Shown here piece after piece: positions 10,461 through 17,109 of a stretch of 64,000 nt of DNA (positions are counted from its first letter, which is position 1; each line of letters opens with the position of its first letter). This DNA is from Providencia alcalifaciens. Lineage in GTDB: Bacteria; Pseudomonadota; Gammaproteobacteria; Enterobacterales; Enterobacteriaceae. The stretch spans positions 3,038,001 through 3,102,000 of the forward strand of contig NZ_CP084296.1 of NCBI RefSeq assembly GCF_020271745.1. Direction: 5' to 3'. The notes under the pieces were generated by a model. That model was given only the letters and a program-made list of their open reading frames with translations. It ran no database searches and was not told the origin of the DNA. A program made the translations under genes and the position numbers.

Positions 10461-10553
10461 CAAGTTTAAACCGTATCTAGCTCGACGGGGCGAAAAGTGG
10501 GAAACCTTACCTATCTGATACGGTATTCTTTAAGGCACGTTAAAGGTGACGTG

Positions 10554-11537
10554 ATGAGCAAAGTTAAGACAACAAAAATTTGGTCTGACAAAAAAATTCC
10601 ATCAATTAATTGGTGCCGTATAGATAGGGCTGCGCATCTTTTAAATTGTGAGGTTGACGATATATTGCAGTGGGCAGCCTATAGACAGATTGAATTGTAC
10701 TTATATCTAGATGATATTGATTGCTATGTAAGCACGTCGAATGCTAACAAATCACACTTATTAAAGTTTATAGATGATAGTATGTTTGCGAGTTTAACGA
10801 CTTCATCATTTCAAGGGAATTATGAGTGGGTAAATAATGATGAAAATAATTATCTAAATAAAAAATCAGGAGGAGAGTACAACGATTATCAGCAGGCCAA
10901 AGAAGGTGATTCAAATGTTAGATATGAGCTGATGTATATAGAAAATAACATTAAAGTTGAGGCGTTTGGCGTGGCGTCTGGTTTATGGGCTATCAATCCA
11001 AGGATTATTGAGTCATTTTTTCTTCTAAAGAGAAACGTATATGTCTATTCAGCAGATTTCTATTGTCTGGTTGGTGACGGGGTTGAGATAGAGTTAAAAG
11101 TAGATGGAAGTCATAGCTACAATATTGCTTTAGAATTACAAAATAAAGAAAACATATTTATAAATCAGTCTGGAATGGAACGTATATACGACGCGATTGG
11201 AAGTAATATAAAAGTAAAAAAAATAGAGAAAATTTCTAGTAATACGCGCGATATTGAAAAATCCCACTATAAGATAATAAAAGCAGTAGAAGATAGAAAG
11301 CTAATAAAAAAAGCTATTAATAAATTATTGGCAATCTACCCTTCAACCCCAGAAGATAAAGATATGTGTTACAGAACAAAAAACGGGAAGCTGATAAAAG
11401 CAAAAATTGCAGATATTCTTAACAATCATGAATCGACACTATTTGATAGTGGAGAATTGCCATTGAAAGATCGCGATACTTTACTTGAAGCTATTGGGGA
11501 GTATCTAAAGGAATTAGGGTGGAATAGCGATGAATAA
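10554..11537 (+). CDS. Unknown 327-residue protein in the integrase-alpA cargo slot
   Basis: I do not recognise this protein. I start it at the ATG at 10554, preceded by AAAGGTGA; a longer in-frame start at 10497 is less likely. The N terminus (residues about 15-50) has helix-turn-helix-like spacing (WCRIDRAAHLLNCEVDDILQWA). The middle is rich in Asn, Asp and Tyr, and the C terminus is Lys-rich and helical (ILNNHESTLFDSGELPLKDRDTL). It is more AT-rich than the following operon. The slot between integrase and alpA is often occupied by cargo such as anti-phage genes in P4-like elements, but nothing here proves that role. Confidence 0.75.
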   Translation: MSKVKTTKIWSDKKIPSINWCRIDRAAHLLNCEVDDILQWAAYRQIELYLYLDDIDCYVSTSNANKSHLLKFIDDSMFASLTTSSFQGNYEWVNNDENNYLNKKSGGEYNDYQQAKEGDSNVRYELMYIENNIKVEAFGVASGLWAINPRIIESFFLLKRNVYVYSADFYCLVGDGVEIELKVDGSHSYNIALELQNKENIFINQSGMERIYDAIGSNIKVKKIEKISSNTRDIEKSHYKIIKAVEDRKLIKKAINKLLAIYPSTPEDKDMCYRTKNGKLIKAKIADILNNHESTLFDSGELPLKDRDTLLEAIGEYLKELGWNSDE

Positions 11538-11613
11538 GTTACCTGACTGAACGTTTAATCTACCTGAATGAAGTATTACTCCTGTTTTTTTATCCAGTCA
11601 ATTTAGATTTAAT

Positions 11614-11642
11614 GTGTATGACATTCACAAGGAGTCATACAC
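11614..11642 (+). promoter_or_regulatory. Hairpin enclosing the ribosome site of alpA
   Basis: A perfect 9-base inverted repeat, GTGTATGAC (11614-11622) and GTCATACAC (11634-11642), lies directly before the ATG at 11643. The AAGGAG ribosome site (11629-11634) is in the loop and touches the 3' arm. It may be an operator for a dimeric regulator, or an mRNA hairpin that limits translation of the AlpA-like gene. Confidence 0.6.
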
Positions 11643-11888
11643 ATGGAAAAGAAATCACCTAAGCGCAAGCCTCGCGCTAAAATCAGTACACCATACCCTA
11701 TGGACGGTTACGCCCGTCTACGTCATACAGCCGACTTTCTAGGCATTTCTGATGCTACCCGTTATCGCTGGGAGCGTGACGGTAAATTACCTAAGTCATT
11801 TGAGATTGAGAAAGGCTTTTTTGTCTATGATGCGAAAGAGATTCGCGCATGGGTTGAAGCTAAGAAATCACAAAGCGGGGTAGCATAA
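11643..11888 (+). CDS. AlpA-family excisionase/regulator
   Basis: An 81-residue basic DNA-binding protein. After a Lys/Arg-rich start comes a MerR/AlpA-type winged helix-turn-helix (YARLRHTADFLGISDATRYRWERDGKLP, then a short wing and a DAKEIRAWVEAKK helix). In P4 and enterobacterial satellites such proteins (AlpA, Vis) act as excisionases and activators of the late or replication genes. Its stop overlaps the next ATG by one base, so it heads a small operon with the following winged-helix and Rha genes. The 11614-11642 hairpin probably controls it. Confidence 0.85.
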   Translation: MEKKSPKRKPRAKISTPYPMDGYARLRHTADFLGISDATRYRWERDGKLPKSFEIEKGFFVYDAKEIRAWVEAKKSQSGVA

Positions 11889-12283
11889 TGGAAAAGAAAA
11901 ACCACCCGCTACAGGTGGCTTCTCAGGATAACGCGACAGCATCTATTCTATCAAAGAACCCACCGAAAAAACACCGTGCCCGTTTATATATGTTAGGTAC
12001 AGGCATTAATGGATTTACAGAGAATGAAATATTAATTCATTGCCGCTTATCGTCAGCAAGAAATTACGCCTCGGAGTTAGAGCGCAAGTTGGATATTACG
12101 CTGGATCGCATTGATGAGCCTAATCCTGATGGTATCGGGTCACACTACCGTTACCGCTTTAAGACGGCTCAGGACGCGCAGAAGGTTATCAATTTAATTA
12201 ATGAACGCGCTGAACAGGGTAATTACCAAACACTGGATAAAGCACACGTAAATAATATTTTAAGCCTCTACCCGACAAAATAA
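11888..12283 (+). CDS. Unknown small protein with winged-helix-like region
   Basis: A 131-residue protein of unknown function. Residues about 30-100 (YMLGTGINGFTENEILIHC to GIGSHYRYRF) look like a winged helix: helices with a turn, then a two-strand wing. The start overlaps the alpA stop (TAATG). Similar proteins often follow AlpA-like genes in satellites, which suggests a regulatory role; this is inferred from context only. Confidence 0.7.
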   Translation: MEKKNHPLQVASQDNATASILSKNPPKKHRARLYMLGTGINGFTENEILIHCRLSSARNYASELERKLDITLDRIDEPNPDGIGSHYRYRFKTAQDAQKVINLINERAEQGNYQTLDKAHVNNILSLYPTK

Positions 12284-12295
12284 CGGAATAAGAAA

Positions 12296-12982
12296 ATGAA
12301 ACTAAAAAATAACAGCTTAAATGCTGGTGGATTCGCTCACCCTAAATTCAGCGACGAGCCTATTTTAATTCAACACAGAACTGAGCCGAGAATAGATAGC
12401 CGCCTGTTTGCTAAACGCATCGGAATTAAACATAAGAACCTTTTTGAATTAGTAAAAAAGAATGCAAAGAATTTACGTCAATTTGGCACGCTTCCGTTTC
12501 AAACGGAGACGTGCTCACATTCAACGGGTGCGAGTATTAATAAATACGCTCTACTCAATGAAAACCAATTTGATTTTATGTGCCGTATTGTTCGTGGTCG
12601 TAATCATGAACAGATGACGCAATTCAAGCTAGATGTAACCAAAGCATTCAGTAAGAAACGCGCCGCTGAACCTATCCGCCGCGAATATCTGCCTCATTAC
12701 CATGAGTCACGCGACGCACTCAGAGACTTAGGCGCAGAGAAATATCATTACATCAACCTAGCCCGTACAGAGAACCGATTAACAGGCTTACTCACTGGCG
12801 AACGTGCCAGCGCAGACGAGCAACAATTAGGTTTATTAGTCTGTATGCAAAAAATCGAACAGGCAGCATTTCAGGACGCGATTGATTCGGGGTTATCAGC
12901 TACTCAGGCATTGCGAGAGGTTAGCAAACGCATTGAGCAGTTCGCTAGTTTAATGAGTCCTACTGTGCGGATTGGTGGCTAA
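12296..12982 (+). CDS. Phage regulatory protein, Rha family
   Basis: A 228-residue Rha-type phage regulator. The N-terminal DNA-binding part is seen in IDSRLFAKRIGIKHKNLFELVKKN and YALLNENQFDFMCRIVRGR, with conserved phenylalanines and the QFKLDVTKAF helix. The C-terminal half is a helical extension. Rha proteins interfere with helper or host phage development when no IHF-dependent control is available, and are common antirepressor-like genes. It lies 13 bases after the preceding gene, in the alpA operon. Confidence 0.8.
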   Translation: MKLKNNSLNAGGFAHPKFSDEPILIQHRTEPRIDSRLFAKRIGIKHKNLFELVKKNAKNLRQFGTLPFQTETCSHSTGASINKYALLNENQFDFMCRIVRGRNHEQMTQFKLDVTKAFSKKRAAEPIRREYLPHYHESRDALRDLGAEKYHYINLARTENRLTGLLTGERASADEQQLGLLVCMQKIEQAAFQDAIDSGLSATQALREVSKRIEQFASLMSPTVRIGG

Positions 12983-12983
12983 T

Positions 12984-14192
12984 ATGATGAATGCGACTAA
13001 AGCAATGTTTGATACCCCAAATCGGGGGAATCAAAGTTCAAATATTAATCAATTATCCCCAGAGTTGGGGAATATTGCCTACCAAGAGAATGATTCTCTA
13101 CTGGCAGGTAATAACGTATGTTCAACTTACACTAATCAGCCGATTACCGTAGCTTTAAACTGCGGTATTACTGGCAACCAATCAGACAAACTTTCGTCTG
13201 GTTACTCGGTCAATATTTTGGCTCAGCAACTGGCTAAAACTTTAGCCGATGTATCAGCGAAAATTTACGCCAATCAATCACCCAAATTTACGGGAAATCA
13301 ATCTGGGGAATATTTCTCAGGTCAATCAGCAAAACATTTTGCCAATCAATCAACCCTAACCACCGCAGGAGGATGGGATAGCGGCGAGAACCTAAAACGT
13401 GGAGAATTTACACCATTAGCTAAAGGTGATTTTTCTCGCCTTTCTAAAGTCGGGAAATCCCGCTATTTGAATTCGTTCATCTCAAAAAATGGGAAAATTG
13501 AGTTATTAGACACCATAAAAAAAGAAAGAATTGAGTTTTTGGAGTCCATAAAAAAGGGCAGCCAATCGGCTACCCTTGGAAACGTCGATATAAAATACCG
13601 AGCAAGTGAGAATATTAATATTAGCTTACTTCTCTGGTATGGCAAATATCAGTTTTTAGGCTCAATGCCTCGTGCTTGTAGTTCTTTTCTGATGATGCGT
13701 TTAATCCAAGCTGATATTGACTCATCTCCATCAGCTTCCATTGCTTTCCTCATAGATAGCTCTAATTGCGGCTCAACCCTGAAAGCTATTTGTTTATTGC
13801 CTCTAGGTAATTTTGTGTTTGACATGTGTAATACTCAGAGTGTATGTTGTTTGTGTCAGACAGTGTATAACACTTTTGGCAGTAATGTAAAACAACGAAG
13901 CCCCGAAGTGCGGTCAACACTATCGAGGCTTCTAATCACCAACGATAGTCTATTTATCGAGGTAACTATGAGTAAGTTTAACACACCCGTCACAGGGCGG
14001 ACTAGTCTCACCCCTAACCAATCGTACAGATGGTTATTCCTCGCGTTAAACCGTAGCGATTACACCGCTAAACCTTGCCGTATTGCTGTTACAGCACCGA
14101 ATGAAAACAGTGCAAGACTGATGCTTGTACGTGATTACATGCTGATATTCGCTGGTCGCTTACCTGCTATTGGAGGTAAACATCATGCGTAA
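12984..14192 (+). CDS. Long open frame with NQS octapeptide repeats, in frame with the Icd-like gene
   Basis: The frame stays open from 12984 through the Icd-like gene (402 residues). Residues about 90-135 contain consecutive 8-residue units beginning NQS or GQS (NQSPKFTG, NQSGEYFS, GQSAKHFA, NQSTLTTA), and looser NQS copies lie further upstream. The middle third (from about 13580) overlaps a minus-strand gene and its terminator, so a full-length product is doubtful. The first 200 codons may be a leader reading frame over a structured regulatory RNA. No known family recognised. Confidence 0.35.
   Translation: MMNATKAMFDTPNRGNQSSNINQLSPELGNIAYQENDSLLAGNNVCSTYTNQPITVALNCGITGNQSDKLSSGYSVNILAQQLAKTLADVSAKIYANQSPKFTGNQSGEYFSGQSAKHFANQSTLTTAGGWDSGENLKRGEFTPLAKGDFSRLSKVGKSRYLNSFISKNGKIELLDTIKKERIEFLESIKKGSQSATLGNVDIKYRASENINISLLLWYGKYQFLGSMPRACSSFLMMRLIQADIDSSPSASIAFLIDSSNCGSTLKAICLLPLGNFVFDMCNTQSVCCLCQTVYNTFGSNVKQRSPEVRSTLSRLLITNDSLFIEVTMSKFNTPVTGRTSLTPNQSYRWLFLALNRSDYTAKPCRIAVTAPNENSARLMLVRDYMLIFAGRLPAIGGKHHA
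13015..13365 (+). repeat. Array of small stem-loops separated by AATCA motifs
   Basis: A run of short perfect or near-perfect inverted repeats, for example CCCC-AAAT-CGGGG, AGAGAATGATTCTCT, CAGAC..GTCTG, GCTAAAACTTTAGC, GCGAAAATTTACGC and GCAAAACATTTTGC. Most are separated by AATCA or AATCAATC. From about 13250 the units have a period of 24 bases. The array lies between rha and the Icd-like operon, where P4 and P1 relatives encode their immunity RNAs. Confidence 0.55.
13551..13575 (-). terminator. Terminator of the small minus-strand RHH gene
   Basis: Read on the minus strand: GGGTAGCC, loop GATT, GGCTGCCC, then TTTTTT. It lies about 75 bases past the stop of the minus-strand gene 13649-13825. 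Part of it (13541-13559) is repeated at 24613-24631. Confidence 0.7.
13649..13825 (-). CDS. Small Arc/ribbon-helix-helix-like repressor, 58 residues
   Basis: A 58-residue minus-strand gene running against the rest of the operon. The sequence begins MSNTKLPRGNKQIAFRVEPQ, giving a basic strand followed by two helices (LELSMRKAMEADGDESISAWIKRIIRKELQ is the helical stretch, here by segments LELSMRKAM and SISAWIKRIIRKEL). This fits the ribbon-helix-helix fold of short phage repressors. It has its own terminator (13551-13575) and faces the Icd-like operon across a region with a perfect dyad (13862-13874). It is a good candidate for the repressor of the rightward operon. Confidence 0.75.
   Translation of the reverse strand: MSNTKLPRGNKQIAFRVEPQLELSMRKAMEADGDESISAWIKRIIRKELQARGIEPKN
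13862..13874. promoter_or_regulatory. Dyad AGTGTATAACACT, candidate operator
   Basis: A perfect 13-base inverted repeat between the divergent small repressor gene (start 13825, leftward) and the Icd-like gene (start 13968, rightward). A ribbon-helix-helix dimer or the AlpA-like protein could bind here. The TATAAC within it could double as a -10 box. Confidence 0.45.
13897..13932 (+). ncRNA. C4/CI-like structured RNA or leader hairpin before the Icd-like gene
   Basis: The outer stem GAAGCC (13897-13902) pairs with GGCTTC (13927-13932), and the inner stem AGTG (13907-13910) pairs with CACT (13918-13921). It ends 35 bases before the Icd-like start. In phages P1 and P4 a short structured RNA (C4 or CI) just upstream of icd/kil-type genes confers immunity by pairing with the leader. 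Position and shape match that arrangement; the assignment is inferred. Confidence 0.45.
13968..14192 (+). CDS. Icd-like host cell division inhibitor
   Basis: A 74-residue protein starting at the ATG at 13968 behind a strong GAGGTAAC ribosome site. The core YRWLFLALNRSDYTAKPCRI followed by APNENSARLMLVRDYMLIFAGRLP matches the widespread Icd-like/ash-like family of P4 and P1 relatives. Members of the family interfere with cell division when over-expressed. It heads a run of overlapping genes that ends with the primase, as kil does in P4. Confidence 0.8.
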   Translation: MSKFNTPVTGRTSLTPNQSYRWLFLALNRSDYTAKPCRIAVTAPNENSARLMLVRDYMLIFAGRLPAIGGKHHA

Positions 14193-14358
14193 CCCTCAAC
14201 CTAATGATTTCTACACCCACAAAAACAATGGTGAAACTGTCAAAGTTTTATCGGTTCAATTCAACCGTGTGACCTTTCAGCGAGACGGCTTTGATAGTCC
14301 TGTCATTGTTCCATTAAGCCAGTTCAGCAACGAATACACCTATGCAGGGAGGGCTTAA
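14185..14358 (+). CDS. DUF4222-type small phage protein
   Basis: A 57-residue protein starting MRNPQPNDFY, with the ATG at 14185 behind GGAGG and overlapping the Icd-like stop by 8 bases. The pattern NDFYTHKNNGETVKVLSV, FQRDGFDSPVIVPLSQF fits the DUF4222 family of small lambdoid-phage proteins. Its function is unknown. Confidence 0.7.
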   Translation: MRNPQPNDFYTHKNNGETVKVLSVQFNRVTFQRDGFDSPVIVPLSQFSNEYTYAGRA

Positions 14359-14360
14359 TT

Positions 14361-14624
14361 ATGAGTCGTTTATATCCTGATAACTATCAGCGTATTCAAG
14401 CTGAAATCGCGGACATGTTAGGCAATAACACCCCTTTACACTCAGAAGAACGTAGCCGTGACCGTTTGCTTAGGGTTCGAAAAGGTATGGCTCATATTCT
14501 TTGTGAGGTATTCCCTCAGATTGATGATCCAAAAAAACAAGAACTCTATTACTGGTTGGAAGCTATTAACCGTATTAGTGACGCGGAAGCCGTAGACGCT
14601 AAATCGGAGGGGAAGCATGAGTAA
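14361..14624 (+). CDS. Small unknown operon protein, 87 residues
   Basis: Not recognised. Charged, helical protein (GMAHILCEVFPQIDDPKKQELYYWLEAINRI). It starts two bases after the DUF4222-type gene stop, and the next gene begins inside its end. The tight coupling makes it a real member of the replication operon. Confidence 0.7.
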   Translation: MSRLYPDNYQRIQAEIADMLGNNTPLHSEERSRDRLLRVRKGMAHILCEVFPQIDDPKKQELYYWLEAINRISDAEAVDAKSEGKHE

Positions 14625-14796
14625 GCCGACTCCATTAGACAGAGCCGCATACAAGGCACAGCAAAACAATTCATTGCTTGCCGTTATCTTGGAGCAAGTG
14701 AGTAGCGATTGTTCGCGTGAGTTAATCGACCTCGTTTCTATTGCGTATGACTTCAACGCGGAAATATGCGAATCGCTCGAGGAGGCGACCAAATGA
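14617..14796 (+). CDS. Small unknown operon protein, 59 residues
   Basis: Begins MSKPTPLDRAAYKAQQNNSL at the ATG at 14617, with a GGAGGGG ribosome site. It overlaps the previous gene by 8 bases, and its stop overlaps the next start as ATGA. Mostly helical, acidic C terminus. No family recognised. Confidence 0.7.
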   Translation: MSKPTPLDRAAYKAQQNNSLLAVILEQVSSDCSRELIDLVSIAYDFNAEICESLEEATK

Positions 14797-15002
14797 AAAC
14801 AATCAAATTAAAAGTTGGTCACTTATCTACCTTGGAAGAAGTCGAGCATATCAACGAGGGGCTCCAAGCGTTGTTAATCCCACTGTTAACGGCTGTAGAG
14901 AATGAGGCTGATACAGATACACATTTTCTACTAAGAGCAGTTAATCGCCTTGTACATGCTCAAGGGAAAGAAATTACTCGGTTAGCGGAGGTGATGAAAT
15001 GA
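14793..15002 (+). CDS. Small unknown operon protein, 69 residues
   Basis: Starts MKTIKLKVGHLSTLEEVEHI at the ATG at 14793, which overlaps the preceding stop (ATGA) behind GAGGAGG. Helical and acidic. Its last codons overlap the ORF6N-domain gene start by four bases. Confidence 0.7.
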   Translation: MKTIKLKVGHLSTLEEVEHINEGLQALLIPLLTAVENEADTDTHFLLRAVNRLVHAQGKEITRLAEVMK

Positions 15003-15583
15003 GACAAGTCACTATCAATGCCACCAGCCTAAGCCCATTCATGTATCAAGGTAAGCGAGTAGTTACCTTTGCCATGATTGACGAGGTACATCAACGCCCG
15101 AAAGGTACAGCAAAGCGCACATTCAACACGCATAAAAAGCACTTCATTGATGGGGTAGATTACTTTTTGCTCACTAAGTACGTAATACGTACCGAGTTAC
15201 CCGAACTAGAGATAGGCGGCAAGGCAAAAGAGTTAATGCTTATCACTGAGTCAGGTTATTTGATGGTTGCCAAGCCATTTACCGATGATTTGTCGTGGCA
15301 GGTTCAACGCTCAATGGTTAACAGCTACTTTCGTTTGTCTGAGTTTCCCGAAATTAAACATATTCAAATCCCCACGCTGGCGGAGCTTGAAGCCATGCCA
15401 ATTGGTGAGGCTCAGAACTTGATTAGCAGTTTAGAAGCTGATTCTTATCAAGGTCACGGTAGGCGCGGTAGTTATGCCATGAACCTACGTCGCAAGGAGA
15501 AGAAAGCACTAAAACCAATGGTAATGGCTATTGAACAAGCCTCACAGCTACACATTCAGGATATGGGGGATTATCGCTCATGA
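14999..15583 (+). CDS. ORF6N-domain phage antirepressor-like protein
   Basis: A 194-residue protein. Residues about 12-95 match the ORF6N/KilA-N-type DNA-binding domain (YQGKRVVTFAMIDEVHQRP, FNTHKKHFIDGVDYFLLTK, LMLITESGYLMVAKPF). The C-terminal part is helical and Lys-rich. Such proteins are phage antirepressors or regulators. It overlaps neighbours on both sides by four bases. Together with Rha it gives the element two antirepressor-type proteins. Confidence 0.8.
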   Translation: MRQVTINATSLSPFMYQGKRVVTFAMIDEVHQRPKGTAKRTFNTHKKHFIDGVDYFLLTKYVIRTELPELEIGGKAKELMLITESGYLMVAKPFTDDLSWQVQRSMVNSYFRLSEFPEIKHIQIPTLAELEAMPIGEAQNLISSLEADSYQGHGRRGSYAMNLRRKEKKALKPMVMAIEQASQLHIQDMGDYRS

Positions 15584-15753
15584 GAACGTTTCAAATCGCA
15601 GGGTATGGCACAACACCGAAAGGGTTAACGCTAGGTATTAGCAAGCGTGTGATATCTGCCACCCAGAAAGATGCTCAATCGCAAGTGATGCGAGAAGCGC
15701 AACGTGACGGTTTGACCGATATCCGAATTAACTATGTGCGTGAGGTGAAGTAA
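15580..15753 (+). CDS. Small unknown operon protein, 57 residues
   Basis: Starts MRTFQIAGYGTTPKGLTLGI at 15580, overlapping the preceding stop by four bases, and ends in a TAATG overlap with the next gene. A short alpha/beta protein with an exposed basic helix (KDAQSQVMREAQRDG). Unknown function. Confidence 0.65.
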   Translation: MRTFQIAGYGTTPKGLTLGISKRVISATQKDAQSQVMREAQRDGLTDIRINYVREVK

Positions 15754-15938
15754 TGGCTAACAAAGAGATGGTTTTATCACTGGAAGTACCACGCATGAAA
15801 GTAAACCGAGTGTTGACACTGTTAAGCGTTTGGCAAGAGGCGAATCAGGACGAGGAAACCGCCCACATGATAGATGTTGTTTTCTCTATGGTGAGTGATG
15901 CTGTTAAGGCTATTGATTCTGCTATGGAGGGCAAATAA
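15753..15938 (+). CDS. Small unknown operon protein, 61 residues
   Basis: Starts MANKEMVLSLEVPRMKVNRV in a TAATG overlap and ends with another one-base overlap with the next gene. Amphipathic helices with an acidic linker (EANQDEETAHMIDVV). No family recognised. Confidence 0.65.
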   Translation: MANKEMVLSLEVPRMKVNRVLTLLSVWQEANQDEETAHMIDVVFSMVSDAVKAIDSAMEGK

Positions 15939-16159
15939 TGAAACTCAATTATTTTGACAGTGGCGCAGTCGCCAAAATCACCGTAACCAGCAATCTATTT
16001 CAATATAAAAAATATCGTCGCGTTGTGGATACGGTGCTACTCAAAACCCATGTAACAGCCAGCACAAAGCGCGGTTTAGTGATTAAAACAGTGATTACAG
16101 GTAAGTCCTCGCATGTGTTGCGAGCTTACAAGGTAGCAGTAGCGGAGGCGAACCGATGA
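15938..16159 (+). CDS. Small unknown operon protein, 73 residues
   Basis: Strongly basic protein (FQYKKYRRVVDTVLLKTH, STKRGLVIKTVITGK) with predicted beta strands, possibly nucleic-acid binding. The coupling at both ends (one base upstream, four downstream) supports it as a gene. Function unknown. Confidence 0.65.
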   Translation: MKLNYFDSGAVAKITVTSNLFQYKKYRRVVDTVLLKTHVTASTKRGLVIKTVITGKSSHVLRAYKVAVAEANR

Positions 16160-16752
16160 ATATCACCAATATCAACGCATTCGAGCACAGCGAACACGGT
16201 GTAATTCTCATTACTGACGCAGCGAATCAAGAGGCTATCAGCTACAGCGAAGCATTGGACGCACTGAATAATGGCATCTTTGATGGCAATTTGATTTTGG
16301 GTTTTGAGTTAGTTCTCGCTATTAGTAAGGGAGAGGTTAACGGCTTCTTTAAATCTACGATTGAGCAAACGGTCATTCTTTGGCGTTGGATTGTCGCAGC
16401 CTCGTTTGTTATGGAACAAGCCGATCACAACGGGTTTCATTATGCTGACGATGGGAAAGGCGGAGTGGTTACCGCCGCAGTGTATCGCAATGAGCACGCC
16501 GCTTTAACTATTTATGCCTCCAGTGAGCGCATGTTATTAGCAAATCATGTTGAGAGTATCGCTTATGAGCATTATGAGCCTAAGTATGCTCCTGCAATGG
16601 CTTTACGCATGTATCGTGATTTTATCAATCTTGAGCCAAAACAAGGCTGTCGGCTATCAGATAGAGGTCGAGAGGGGCTATCGATGCTTCACGATGATCT
16701 CATTCGAATAATAGAAGATGGTGACTTTAAAGACACCGTTACCGTTCACTAG
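16156..16752 (+). CDS. Unknown 198-residue operon protein
   Basis: Not recognised. Acidic alpha/beta protein with two Trp in ILWRWIVAASFVMEQADHNG and a helical C terminus. It overlaps the previous stop by four bases. The larger size within a run of tiny genes suggests an enzyme or accessory replication role, but no catalytic motif is visible. Confidence 0.7.
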   Translation: MNITNINAFEHSEHGVILITDAANQEAISYSEALDALNNGIFDGNLILGFELVLAISKGEVNGFFKSTIEQTVILWRWIVAASFVMEQADHNGFHYADDGKGGVVTAAVYRNEHAALTIYASSERMLLANHVESIAYEHYEPKYAPAMALRMYRDFINLEPKQGCRLSDRGREGLSMLHDDLIRIIEDGDFKDTVTVH

Positions 16753-16764
16753 GGAGCCAATGAC

Positions 16765-17109
16765 ATGATAATCACAACCTTTAAAGTTAATTCACTGGCA
16801 AACCGTTACGCAGAGGCTATCTATCAGGATATTAAAGCCAGTAATGGTGGCGATTACTTCACAATGAACGTGGGTAATAAAGTGATTGAGGTCGCTATTA
16901 GCGACGGTGCTAAAAGTGTTCGCTTGCTGGTAGACAGTTACTTATTGAACGCCTTGAAACAAGAAAAAAAAGCATGGAAAAAAGCCACCGTACAAGTCTT
17001 AAAAGTTTGCGTGATAAATGGCGTTATTACAGGCTACGGGCGCGAAATATGGAAAAGCATGATTAATGACATGGGTAATACCTTAGCCGAACAAGGAGAG
17101 TTTCAATGA
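16765..17109 (+). CDS. Unknown 114-residue operon protein
   Basis: Begins MIITTFKVNSLANRYAEAIY after a GGGAGCC ribosome site and overlaps the primase start by four bases (ATGA). The two central strands and the Lys-rich KQEKKAWKKATVQVLK helix suggest nucleic-acid contact. No family recognised. Confidence 0.7.
   Translation: MIITTFKVNSLANRYAEAIYQDIKASNGGDYFTMNVGNKVIEVAISDGAKSVRLLVDSYLLNALKQEKKAWKKATVQVLKVCVINGVITGYGREIWKSMINDMGNTLAEQGEFQ

Noticed and set aside
13015-13365. Repeat array as a CRISPR
   Set aside because: Units are 24 bases with no unique spacers and no cas genes; the pattern is tandem hairpins, not repeat-spacer.
13463-13645. Minus-strand 60-codon frame next to the small RHH gene
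   Set aside because: It covers the terminator of the RHH gene and has no ribosome site.
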